Source: HXMU1420-2 sp034670145
Lineage (GTDB): Bacteria; Pseudomonadota; Alphaproteobacteria; Rhodobacterales; Rhodobacteraceae
Direction of reading: 5' to 3'
Assembly: GCA_034670145.1 (NCBI GenBank)
Contig: JAXMOA010000011.1
Span: 1 to 64,000, forward strand
DNA length: 64,000 bases
The notes under the pieces were generated by a model, which did not search any database, was not told the origin of the DNA, and saw only the letters and a list, made by a program, of their open reading frames with translations. Position 1 is the stretch's first letter, and each line of letters begins with the position of its first letter. The position numbers and the translations under genes were made by a program. This document shows positions 8,107-16,465 of the stretch, in pieces.

Positions 8107-8196
8107 GGCTACAGCCGCTACATCATCTCGTGGAAACTCTGCACAAATATGAGGGCTGAGGATGTGACTGACACGCTGGACTTGGCACTGCAGGCA
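8107..8196 (+). pseudogene. IS3-family transposase (OrfB) fragment
   Basis: About 30 codons reading GYSRYIISWKLCTNMRAEDV then TDTLDLALQA. This is the region after the first catalytic Asp of IS3-group integrase-type transposases (usually LDDYSRYI.AWKL). Both ends are missing. It stops at about 8196, exactly where the opposite-strand IS1380 fragment begins, so the two were joined by a deletion or nested insertion. Confidence 0.7.
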
Positions 8197-8488
8197 CCGG
8201 ATCAAGCGATAAACGGTCTGCATCATTTACATCCTCATACCCGGCTAGCCGCCCGAATACAGATTGCCGCAAAAGCCCGACCAGGGTGTTCAACCGATTG
8301 TGACCTGTCCGCGCGTCTTTCAAAAATCCGCCCGCAATGTCGTGCAGGCCCAGCACCTCTTCCAGTTCCCGGAACAACAGCAATCCGCCATCTGAGCTGA
8401 TCTTCGAGCCATGGAATTCCAGCCGCACCCATCGGTCAAAACCGAGCCGAACATCACTCGTTCCGCTTGCACCCTCCGGGTGATCCAT
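8195..8488 (-). pseudogene. IS1380-family transposase, N-terminal fragment
   Basis: From ATG 8488 the frame reads about 98 residues typical of IS1380 transposases (RLEFHGSKISSDGGLLLFRE near 22-41; GLLRQSVFGRLAGYEDVNDA near 71-90; DRLSLDPV at 91-98). Homology then breaks at 8195, with the frame continuing into unrelated sequence. The normal protein is over 400 residues, so it is dead. It marks past IS activity at the left edge of the island, next to the restriction genes. Confidence 0.85.
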
Positions 8489-8736
8489 GATCCACCACCT
8501 CCAACCTCAGTAACGTGCTGAAATATAAAACGTTACCGGGCTCCAGAGGCGGAAAAACGTCAGCTTGCTTTGGGAATGTGGGTTCGGTGGGATCAGAACA
8601 CGGATCGTGCCGTCGGGCTTTGTCATTCCGCCGCCGCCATTCCGCGTGGGGCAGATTCGTGCGGGAAGAAGTGGCTGACGTGTGTTGTTTCCCGCGCCAC
8701 CAAGTCGTAGCTTGACGAAAAATCAAGGAACCAACC
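8489..8736. other. IS1380 5' flank and hsd promoter region
   Basis: About 250 bp between the IS1380 remnant and hsdM. The left part is probably the untranslated end of the IS; the right part must hold the hsdMSR promoter. AAGGAA at 8725-8730 serves as ribosome site for the GTG of hsdM. No operator-like palindrome or controller gene is seen. Confidence 0.4.
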
Positions 8737-10179
8737 GTGTTTGAAAACGCCTTCAACAGCATCGACAAGGAACTCCGCAACGAAGATGGGCTGGCGTCCG
8801 AGCTTGACTACGCGGAACAGACCTCATGGATTTTGTTTCTGAAATACCTCGACGATATTGAGCAAGAGCGTCAGGACGAAGCGGAGCTGGAGGGCAGGGA
8901 CTATGCACCCACCTTGCCAACCGCCATGCGCTGGAAAACATGGGCGTCGGGTAAAAACGATGATGGCACAGATCGCAAAGATGTCCTGACTGGCGAAGAC
9001 CTGATCGCGTTTGTGAACGGTGAGCTGTTCCCGACGCTCAAGAAGTATCGCGAGAACGCGACTAGCCCCGACACCATCGAATATAAGATCGGCGAGATCT
9101 TTTCCGAGCTGACCAACAAGTTCCGCTCCGGCTATTCACTGCGCGATGTGTTGGACATAGTGGATGGGCTGGAGTTTGGCACGCAAGAAGCCAAGCACGA
9201 ACTGTCCGACCTTTATGAGAGCCGCATCAAACGCATGGGCAATGCCGGGCGCAATGGCGGGGAATACTACACGCCGCGCCCCTTGATCCGCGCAATGATC
9301 AAGGTTACGGACCCCAAGATCGGCGAGACCATCTATGACGGGGCCTGCGGCTCTGCGGGCTTTTTGTGCGAAGCTTACGAACAACTGCTGACCCCCGACA
9401 TCTCTGCAACCGACTTTAACACGCTCCAGACCAAGACCTTCTACGGGCAGGAAAAGAAGTCGCTCGCCTATATCATCGCGATTATGAACATGATCCTGCA
9501 CGGGATCACCGCCCCCAATATCCGGCGCACCAATACGCTGAACGAAAACGTCATGGATATTCAGGAAAAGGACCGCCACGACGTGATCCTTGCCAATCCG
9601 CCATTTGGGTCTGGCGAGCGGGCGGAGGTGCAACAGAACTTTCCGATCAAATCGGGCGAGATGGGCTATCTGTTCATCCAGCACTTTATTCGCAAGCTGA
9701 AGGCAGGCGGGCGCGCGGCGGTAGTGATCAAGAACACGTTTCTAAGCAACGGGGACGCGGCGGCGTTGCGGCGGGAATTGCTGGACACCTGCGATCTGCA
9801 CACGGTGCTGGATTGCCCCGCCAAAGTGTTCCAAGGGGCCGGGGTGAAAACCGTCGTGCTGTTCTTTGAAAAAGGGCGCAAGACGCACAAAACGTGGTTC
9901 TACGCGCTGGACCCGGAACGGTCCTTGGGCAAATCATCCCCCCTGCGCGATGATGAACTGGCCGAGTTTGTGGAGTTGCAAAAGACCAAAGCGGACAGCC
10001 CCAAAAGCTGGACGGTGCAGCGCGGCGATATTGATGCCGAGACGATGGATATGTCAGTCAAGAACCCCTTCGCCCCCGAGGAAGCCCCTCTGCGCGAACC
10101 GGCGGAGATTATTGAGGACATGCTGGCCCGCGACGCCGAGACCGCCGCGATCTTGGAAGAGATCAGGGGGATGCTGTGA
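8737..10179 (+). CDS. hsdM: Type I restriction-modification methyltransferase HsdM
   Basis: 480 residues from a GTG start. An N-terminal HsdM_N helical region (about 1-140) is followed by an N6-adenine methyltransferase domain with the SAM motif DGACGSAGFL at 201-210 and catalytic NPPF at 287-290. With HsdS it forms the methylase that protects host DNA by adenine methylation; with HsdR it forms the restriction complex. Its stop overlaps the hsdS start (GTGA). The domain is uninterrupted and looks functional. Confidence 0.94.
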   Translation: MFENAFNSIDKELRNEDGLASELDYAEQTSWILFLKYLDDIEQERQDEAELEGRDYAPTLPTAMRWKTWASGKNDDGTDRKDVLTGEDLIAFVNGELFPTLKKYRENATSPDTIEYKIGEIFSELTNKFRSGYSLRDVLDIVDGLEFGTQEAKHELSDLYESRIKRMGNAGRNGGEYYTPRPLIRAMIKVTDPKIGETIYDGACGSAGFLCEAYEQLLTPDISATDFNTLQTKTFYGQEKKSLAYIIAIMNMILHGITAPNIRRTNTLNENVMDIQEKDRHDVILANPPFGSGERAEVQQNFPIKSGEMGYLFIQHFIRKLKAGGRAAVVIKNTFLSNGDAAALRRELLDTCDLHTVLDCPAKVFQGAGVKTVVLFFEKGRKTHKTWFYALDPERSLGKSSPLRDDELAEFVELQKTKADSPKSWTVQRGDIDAETMDMSVKNPFAPEEAPLREPAEIIEDMLARDAETAAILEEIRGML

Positions 10180-11345
10180 AGGCGGGATGGGAGGTTAAGC
10201 CGCTTGGGGAAGTTTGTAATCTGGTTGGCGGCGGAACACCTTCCAAGAAAGCGAAGGGCTATTACGGCGGTTCCATACCTTGGGTAACTGTCCGCGATAT
10301 GAACGTCGAAACGATAGAAATTACTGACCACACCATAACCGAGGTTGGTCTCAAAAACTCGTCTTCCAAGATCATTCCAAAGGGCGAAATCATCATCGCT
10401 TCTCGGGTAGGCTTGGGGAAAGTTTGCAAGCTCGCAGATGACATGGCGATCAATCAGGATTTGAAGGGGGTGATCCCGAAGCGCGGAAGCGAGATCGACC
10501 GCCAGTTCCTCTTTTATTGGTTCCAAAGTGTGGCGAGCTTCATAGAGGAAAATGGCGTTGGGGCCACAGTCCAAGGCGTTAAACTATCGTTCTTGAACGC
10601 TTTACCGTTTCCTATGGTTCCCCTCGAAGAGCAAAAACGGCTTGTGGCGGTTTTGGATGCGGCGTTTGAGGGGCTGACCCGCGCCAAAGAAAACGCCGAA
10701 GCCAACCTCCAAAACGCGCAGGATTTGTTTGAGAGCTCAGTGGGTGCTTTGTTGTCACGTAGACTTGGAGACGCGCGGCTGGTTCCGCTTGCTGAAGTCG
10801 CAAACTTGGATCGCGGGCACAATCCACCCAAGAGCGACTTCGTTTATGAGCCGCGAGCAGGCTATGTACGATTCTATCAAATTAGAGATCGAAAATCGGA
10901 TAAGCACGCTGTTTATGTTCCCGAAACAAGCAAGTTACATCGAGTAGAACCACACGAAGTTCTTATGACTGCCTATCGTCACATTGGTGAAGTATTCAGG
11001 GGTGCAGACGGTGCATTCAATGTCGCGTTGTGCAAGCTTTCAAGCAAAAGTGAAGTAGAACTCTTAAATGATTTCTTATTTGCCATGATTCCCACAGAGT
11101 ACGTGAAAGGAGAGCTCTTAAGGTATTCCGAAAGGTCACTAATCCCGTCTATGTCAATCAAGCACCTTGAGACAATTAAAATTCCGGTGCCCGAAGTGCG
11201 TATGCAAGAAACCGTCGTGTCAGAATTAGATCGTCTGGATGCTGAAATGGTATCCTTGGAAACCCAATACCAAACCAAACTCAACGACATCGCCGACCTC
11301 CGCCAATCCCTTCTCCAAAAAGCCTTTGCGGGCGAATTGACGTAA
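10176..11345 (+). CDS. hsdS: Type I restriction-modification specificity subunit HsdS
   Basis: 389 residues from a GTG start overlapping hsdM. Two target-recognition halves (about 1-150 and 200-340) are each followed by a helical spacer (EEQKRLVAVLDAAFEGL; then a coiled region near the C-terminus ending LRQSLLQKAFAGELT, a typical HsdS tail). It reads a bipartite DNA site and docks HsdM and HsdR. Codon use is more AT-rich in the second recognition domain (about 10860-11230) than around it, fitting recombinational exchange of recognition domains. Target sequence cannot be deduced. Confidence 0.92.
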   Translation: MKAGWEVKPLGEVCNLVGGGTPSKKAKGYYGGSIPWVTVRDMNVETIEITDHTITEVGLKNSSSKIIPKGEIIIASRVGLGKVCKLADDMAINQDLKGVIPKRGSEIDRQFLFYWFQSVASFIEENGVGATVQGVKLSFLNALPFPMVPLEEQKRLVAVLDAAFEGLTRAKENAEANLQNAQDLFESSVGALLSRRLGDARLVPLAEVANLDRGHNPPKSDFVYEPRAGYVRFYQIRDRKSDKHAVYVPETSKLHRVEPHEVLMTAYRHIGEVFRGADGAFNVALCKLSSKSEVELLNDFLFAMIPTEYVKGELLRYSERSLIPSMSIKHLETIKIPVPEVRMQETVVSELDRLDAEMVSLETQYQTKLNDIADLRQSLLQKAFAGELT

Positions 11346-11361
11346 GGCTACGCTCGAACCC

Positions 11362-13698
11362 ATGACGACGACCCCGCATCCAAACGAGACCGAGGCCGAC
11401 ACGCGGGCCATGCGGATTGATCCAGACCTTGCCGCCAATGGCTGGGAAGGCCCCTCTAAAACTGATGGCGCGCGGGTCAGTCGCGAAGAAATGCTCTGGC
11501 CCGGTCGCATCATGTCGGGGGGCCAGACGAACGCCCCCAAGCCTGCGGACTACGTGCTGCGCATGAATGGCCACGTCATGGCCGTGATGGAGGCCAAGAA
11601 GGCCAGCCTGCCCCATACCGACGGGCGCAGCCAAGCCTACGACTACGCCACCCGCATCGGTGCCCGCTTTGCCTATTGCACCAACGGGCTGCGCTATCAC
11701 GAGATTGATATGCACACCGGCGCGGAACGCGAGGTGGACGCCGTGCCGCCCCCGTCCGAGTTATGGGACCGCTGCTATCCCACAGGTAACGCATGGCGCG
11801 ACCGTTTCGGGCAGGTTCCGTTCGAGACCGATGGCGGCAAATGGCAACCGCGTTATTACCAAGCGGGCGCTGTGAATGCCTGTCTTGAGGCGATGGCCGA
11901 TGGCGACAAGCGCATCCTGCTGACGCTGGCAACGGGGACGGGCAAGACATCCATCGCGTTCCAGATCGCGTGGAAGCTGTTCCAATCGCGTTGGAGCCTG
12001 ACAGGCGAGCCAACCCGCCGCCCGCGCATTCTGTTTTTGGCGGATCGCAATATTTTGGCCGATCAGGCCTATAACTCGTTTTCCGCGTTCGAGGCGGATG
12101 CATTGAGCCGCATCAACCCCAAAGAGATCAGCAAAAAGGGCAAGATGCCCCGCAATGCGTCGGTGTTTTTTACGATCTTTCAGACGTTCATGACCGAGAA
12201 CAAATCAGGCGAAGAGGAATTCAATTTCCGCGAATATGAGCAGGATTTCTTTGATTTCATTATCATTGATGAATGTCATAGGGGCGGGGCGAAAGACGAA
12301 AGCACGTGGCGCAAGATTCTGGAATACTTCGAACCCGCTGTGCAGCTTGGCCTGACCGCGACGCCCAAGCGCAAAGTGAACGCCGATACCTATGCCTATT
12401 TCGGCGAGCCGGTTTATACCTACGCCCTGCGCGACGGTATCGAAGATGGGTTCCTGACCCCATTCAAGGTGCGCCAGATGGCAAGTACGATTGATACCTA
12501 TGTTTATGATCCCGATGATGAAGTTGTCGGCGGTGAGATTGACCCCGATCACGTTTATACTGAGGCCGAGATCAACGCGAAGATCGTAATCCCCGAACGC
12601 GAGCAAAGCCGCATTCATGAGTTCATGGATCAGATCAATCCACGTCAGAAGACTTTGGTGTTCTGCGCGACGCAAAACCATGCCGCCGCTGTGCGCGACT
12701 ACATCAACCAGATCAAAGACATCGATGATCCGCATTATTGTGAGCGAGTGACCGCCAATGATGGGGCGCTGGGGGAACAGCATTTGCGCGAATTTCAGGA
12801 CAATGAGCGCAGTATTCCGACGATCCTGACAACCTCGCAAAAACTCTCGACCGGCGTGGATGCCCGCAACGTGCGCAATATCGTTTTGATGCGCCCCGTG
12901 AAGTCGATGATTGAATTTAAGCAGATTGTTGGCAGGGGAACGCGGACCTTTGAGGGCAAGGATTTTTTCACAGTCTATGATTTTGTGAAGGCTTACGAGC
13001 ATTTTAACGACCCGGAATGGGACGGGGAGCCGTTGCCGCCTGAAGCGCCTGGTCCGACGCGTCCTGCAACGACGGGCGGTGGCACAGGCCAGCCCCCCGA
13101 GCCTGGTCCAGAGCCGGAAGCGAAGATTGTGGTCAAGCTTGCCGATGGCAAGGAGCGCAAGATCAAATACATTGCGACGACCAGCTACTACTCGCACGAC
13201 GGTAAATTGATATCGGGTCAAGAGTTCATGGATCAGCTATTTGGTGACCTTGGCGATTTGGTGAACGGCGAAGATGAGTTGCGCGAAATTTGGAGTAATC
13301 CGGAAACGCGGGTGCAGTTTCTGAGAGTGCTTGCTGATCGCGGATATGATGCCGGGCGTTTGGAAGACATGAAACGGTTGATCGACGCGCCAAACAGTGA
13401 TGTTTTCGACGTGCTGGCTTACGTGCGGTTTACATTGGAACCGCAATTGCGGTCACAACGCGCCGAGGTGGCGAGAAATCAAGGGCTGGCGAATTTCGAA
13501 GGTGAGATGCGTGCGTTCTTGGAGGCCGTGCTTGCGGCTTATGAGATCCATGGAGTGGATGAGTTGGCGCTGACTAAGATTGGCGACTTCCTGAAGGTGA
13601 AGTATGGTGGCACCAACGGCGCTAAGCGGGTGCTCGGTGAAATTCCGAAAATCAGGCAGGCCTTCATGGATATTCAGGCGCATTTGTATGCGTCTTAG
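11362..13698 (+). CDS. hsdR: Type I restriction endonuclease subunit HsdR
   Basis: 778 residues. The N-terminal PD-(D/E)xK nuclease has D63, EAK at 77-79 and a QAYDYA motif at 91-96. The SF2 translocase carries Walker A ATGTGKT at 190-196 and DECH at 303-306, with a helicase C-terminal region (FCATQNHAAAVRDY; QIVGRGTRTFEGKD). A C-terminal EcoEI_R-type domain follows. It cuts unmodified DNA after ATP-driven translocation. Length and layout suggest the EcoAI/EcoEI (IB-like) branch, an inference. It starts 16 bp after hsdS and the whole set appears intact, so this is probably an active anti-phage cargo. Confidence 0.93.
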   Translation: MTTTPHPNETEADTRAMRIDPDLAANGWEGPSKTDGARVSREEMLWPGRIMSGGQTNAPKPADYVLRMNGHVMAVMEAKKASLPHTDGRSQAYDYATRIGARFAYCTNGLRYHEIDMHTGAEREVDAVPPPSELWDRCYPTGNAWRDRFGQVPFETDGGKWQPRYYQAGAVNACLEAMADGDKRILLTLATGTGKTSIAFQIAWKLFQSRWSLTGEPTRRPRILFLADRNILADQAYNSFSAFEADALSRINPKEISKKGKMPRNASVFFTIFQTFMTENKSGEEEFNFREYEQDFFDFIIIDECHRGGAKDESTWRKILEYFEPAVQLGLTATPKRKVNADTYAYFGEPVYTYALRDGIEDGFLTPFKVRQMASTIDTYVYDPDDEVVGGEIDPDHVYTEAEINAKIVIPEREQSRIHEFMDQINPRQKTLVFCATQNHAAAVRDYINQIKDIDDPHYCERVTANDGALGEQHLREFQDNERSIPTILTTSQKLSTGVDARNVRNIVLMRPVKSMIEFKQIVGRGTRTFEGKDFFTVYDFVKAYEHFNDPEWDGEPLPPEAPGPTRPATTGGGTGQPPEPGPEPEAKIVVKLADGKERKIKYIATTSYYSHDGKLISGQEFMDQLFGDLGDLVNGEDELREIWSNPETRVQFLRVLADRGYDAGRLEDMKRLIDAPNSDVFDVLAYVRFTLEPQLRSQRAEVARNQGLANFEGEMRAFLEAVLAAYEIHGVDELALTKIGDFLKVKYGGTNGAKRVLGEIPKIRQAFMDIQAHLYAS

Positions 13699-13819
13699 TT
13701 TTATTAAAAACGCCGACTTCGGGTTTAGGCGCTGCTCTCCACTTTCTATGTTCCTGAGTAATTTTCTGATTTTTTCGAAAAATTCAATTGCCCAGAGCAT
13801 TGCTGTTGTGTGTTGCGTG

Positions 13820-15484
13820 CTACCCAATCATTGAGCTAACGTCAAAAGCCCTTGCTCCGTGCTCATCCAGCAGGTGAACTGCGTTGATGCAGGAAATGAT
13901 GCCATCGATTTTAGAAAAACCTTGGCCCGACAATCGGTTGTCGCGTTTCTTCAAATGTCGGTTTCCGCTGGCGCTTTCCACGATCAGCAGGTTTTCCACG
14001 TTCGCCATCAACAACGGGCAGTGACTGTGCCGTACAGCGCCATCCAGCAGGCGGCCTTCCAATGATGCCAGTGCGGCGGCCATCTGCCAATTCTGCGGTA
14101 CGCTGGTAAATGCCTTACCCGTTGCATCCCGAAATGCCTGTGCGAAACCTGTTATGCCGTGCTCATCACCGCCAGCCACGTCAGGGTGAGCCTGCTTCAC
14201 AAGGTCGAACACAGCCGATTGCGCAGCCTCTGACGTGTCGAAAATATGCAAGGTTCCGCGCTCAACGGCCTCATCATATGTTTCTTGCAGGGTGGTGTGC
14301 GCTCGGTCATATCCTGTCTTGGTGACAACCTGTGTCACCCGTAAATCCAGCGCGCGTTTGTTGTTAGTTGGACGGCAGGCAACGCAGACCGCCATTGGGT
14401 CGTCCATGCCGCCAGCATCGATGCCGATTGCACAGAAGTCATATGGTCCAGCGGGTGTGACTGCCTCACATTTGGCCCAATGAGAGTGCAGGATGCTCTC
14501 AGCGTTATCGGTTTCGTTGCGTTCGATGCCCAGCCGTTGGGACAGGGTCAGTGCGAAAGATTCAACGTCATCTGCATCGCCAGCCTGCTTCAATTCGCGC
14601 TGCAATTCTGTCGCGTCCATCGTGCCCGGTTGGTCAGCAGTGCGCAGGGACGGCATGCCGCGCCACCATTGGTTTGGGTCCAACGGATCCAAGTCAGGAC
14701 GCTCGGTCATTGGGAAGACAAATAACAACGGCAAAAAATCAGGGTCATCGATCTCGCCGCCACGTACAGCTTTTGCATAGGCAAGCTGGCGCTTGAACTC
14801 GCCCTGCGGGGGCAGGATCGGCATTGTGGAGATGCTCAGAACCTTGAATGCTCTTCCCCAGTTCGCGCCACCCAATCTTAGCTGATGCACGACAGCACTG
14901 ACGGCGTTGATGGTGGCCAATTCATGTGTTTCGTCCAAGATCAAAAGCACGGGCCGCTTACCGACAGCGCTTTTCATGTCGGCGGTTAGAATCTGGATGA
15001 CGATGCCGCTGCTTTCGTGTGTCAGGGATCGGGCTTGGGCATTTGTGCGGAACTGGGTGCGCAATTCTTCATCAGCCAGAACCGCTTCAAGGATGTGTTC
15101 AAACACGATGCGTGCGCCGCCGATTGTGGGCGCAACCACGGCAATCAGAGCGCGTGTATTGATGTTTTCGATGGCCGATAACATCACAAAACCTAAAGCA
15201 AACGCGGCCACAGAAACTGACTTGCCGCTACCTTTGCCCAAAACCCACAATGATTCACGCGCCTGGAAAGATGCCTTCAGTGCATCACGCTGCCAGGGCA
15301 GCCAGCAAGCTTCCAGGCGCTTTCCTGCCTCTGGACCTTGGGTCATGGTGAATTTGCCCGCCAATGTCACAAATCGGTCGGCCTGCTGGCTGTCTCGGTC
15401 CAGAATAGGCACCAGAGACTGGGCGTCTGTCGCGTTAAACCAGTTCGGATTTGTGGTTGTGTTGTGTGGTCGGGCATATTTCAT
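13820..15484 (-). CDS. Phage terminase large subunit (TerL)
   Basis: 554 residues from ATG 15484. ATPase domain with Walker A GKGSGKS at 83-89 and Walker B plus catalytic Glu LLILDETHE at 180-188. The C-terminal RNase H-like nuclease has IGIDAGGMDD near 372-381 and a second acidic site KIDGIIS near 526-532. It is the packaging motor and headful/cos nuclease. The start lies one base after the HNH-TerS stop (TGATATG), so the two are coupled. The last gene of the island's minus-strand operon, it converges on hsdR 121 bp away. No portal or capsid gene follows, which is unusual. Confidence 0.92.
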   Translation of the reverse strand: MKYARPHNTTTNPNWFNATDAQSLVPILDRDSQQADRFVTLAGKFTMTQGPEAGKRLEACWLPWQRDALKASFQARESLWVLGKGSGKSVSVAAFALGFVMLSAIENINTRALIAVVAPTIGGARIVFEHILEAVLADEELRTQFRTNAQARSLTHESSGIVIQILTADMKSAVGKRPVLLILDETHELATINAVSAVVHQLRLGGANWGRAFKVLSISTMPILPPQGEFKRQLAYAKAVRGGEIDDPDFLPLLFVFPMTERPDLDPLDPNQWWRGMPSLRTADQPGTMDATELQRELKQAGDADDVESFALTLSQRLGIERNETDNAESILHSHWAKCEAVTPAGPYDFCAIGIDAGGMDDPMAVCVACRPTNNKRALDLRVTQVVTKTGYDRAHTTLQETYDEAVERGTLHIFDTSEAAQSAVFDLVKQAHPDVAGGDEHGITGFAQAFRDATGKAFTSVPQNWQMAAALASLEGRLLDGAVRHSHCPLLMANVENLLIVESASGNRHLKKRDNRLSGQGFSKIDGIISCINAVHLLDEHGARAFDVSSMIG

Positions 15485-15485
15485 A

Positions 15486-16277
15486 TCAAGCGCTCCACGT
15501 TGATTTGGCAGGTTTGGCAGTTGTGGTTTGCGCCGTTGGCGTGACCTTGCCTCTTCCCAGCGCAAGTTGTTCAGCCAGCTTGTTCAGCGTTGCGCTGTGC
15601 CGCACCAGCACGGCGCTGGCTGGGTTCTGCTTCCCGTCTTTCATTATGGTGCCTTGGGCCTGCATGAATGCTTCTGCTTCGCGGATGGCGCGCAAGTTCA
15701 TCAGGTATGTTTCAACAAGCCCAGCTTTCTGTGGCACCCAGATATCGTTGTCGCGCATGTGTTGGACCAGCGCCCGCCATTCGGCCTTGTAAGAGGTTGG
15801 CAGGCTCTTAGGCAGAGGTGGAATCGAAACCGATTTACTTGAGGCGGTTTCTGTCTGGACCGCTTTCAATTGGCTGGCTTTATTCGTCGTCGGATTTGGC
15901 ATATGGGTCTCCTTTTTAATGCGGTTGAATAACCTGGACAAACGGTCAGGATTAGGGTTGGCTGTGTATCTTTCGTTGCCCCCGTGTGCAGTGGCGGAAC
16001 CCCCGTTCGATGTTTGGTCCCGCCCCCCCGCACGTGCATGCCTCGCCCTAGCGCCTAGGCGATTGTTGCATTCACCGCAGGCGGGACGCAGGTTCGATAA
16101 ATCCCAAAAGGCGTGATTGTCTTCGCGGTGCTGGACGTGGTCGGCCTGGGTGGCTGGACGGATGCCGCAGATTGCGCAGAGCGGATTGCCAGCCAGAACG
16201 CGCTTGCGCAGGCGCTTCCAGCGTTGGGTTCCGTACCAACCTTTGCGCTGGGCCACTGCGTCAGACCTCTTACGCAT
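15486..16277 (-). CDS. HNH endonuclease fused in frame to terminase small subunit
   Basis: 263 residues from ATG 16277 (an upstream ATG at 16316 adds 13). Residues 14-75 are a phage HNH nuclease: WYGTQRW, zinc cysteines C34/C37 and C67/C70, DH at 46-47. After a low-complexity linker (about 78-112), residues 126-263 are a P27-type terminase small subunit (YKAEWRALVQHM; ETYLMNLRAIREAEAFM). Phages usually encode these as separate neighbours. Here no stop separates them, and TerS has its own ribosome site inside the frame, so both a fusion and free TerS may be made. HNH proteins of this kind assist cos cleavage by TerL. Confidence 0.8.
   Translation of the reverse strand: MRKRSDAVAQRKGWYGTQRWKRLRKRVLAGNPLCAICGIRPATQADHVQHREDNHAFWDLSNLRPACGECNNRLGARARHARAGGRDQTSNGGSATAHGGNERYTANPNPDRLSRLFNRIKKETHMPNPTTNKASQLKAVQTETASSKSVSIPPLPKSLPTSYKAEWRALVQHMRDNDIWVPQKAGLVETYLMNLRAIREAEAFMQAQGTIMKDGKQNPASAVLVRHSATLNKLAEQLALGRGKVTPTAQTTTAKPAKSTWSA
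15903..15914 (-). promoter_or_regulatory. Internal ribosome binding site for free TerS
   Basis: AAGGAG at 15914-15909, six bases before ATG 15902, lies inside the HNH-TerS frame. Translation from it would give a 138-residue TerS (15486-15902) opening MPNPTTNKASQLK. Confidence 0.65.
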
Positions 16278-16331
16278 CGGGACCACCGATATGTTTTTGG
16301 TTATTCCCAGGCGCATGCTTCTGGACAGTTG

Positions 16332-16433
16332 GGACAGGTGGACAGGTATCGGGGCACCTTCTCTTTATTATGCTTCTTTTATGAGGATCATTTCCCGTGC
16401 GCGAAAAGTTAGCCGATACCTGTCCACCTGTCC
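16332..16433. repeat. 21-bp perfect inverted repeat, candidate origin or packaging (cos) site
   Basis: The left arm at 16332-16352 (GGACAGGTGGACAGGTATCG plus one G) is the exact reverse complement of 16413-16433, with a 60-bp AT-richer spacer. Each arm contains a tandem GGACAGGT. Flanking TTGGGAC at 16329-16335 recurs inverted as GTCCCAA near 16439-16445. It lies in the 150-bp gap between the primase-helicase gene and the HNH/terminase genes, where phage cos sites or satellite replication origins typically sit. Confidence 0.8.
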
Positions 16434-16465
16434 TAAACGTCCCAATGCTCTCAATTCGTTCACGC

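Noticed and set aside
7921..8400. A 159-residue plus-strand gene
   Set aside because: Only residues about 63-92 resemble anything (IS3 OrfB). The rest runs through attL-flanking sequence and antisense to the IS1380 fragment, so it is a chance frame over debris.
12205..13221. Long minus-strand frame opposite hsdR
   Set aside because: hsdR has all catalytic motifs on the plus strand; the opposite frame is a compositional shadow.
15486..16316. Start of the HNH-TerS frame at the upstream ATG 16316
   Set aside because: No ribosome site before it. The ATG at 16277 has GGTGG upstream and fits the usual start of such HNH proteins; the longer form cannot be fully excluded.
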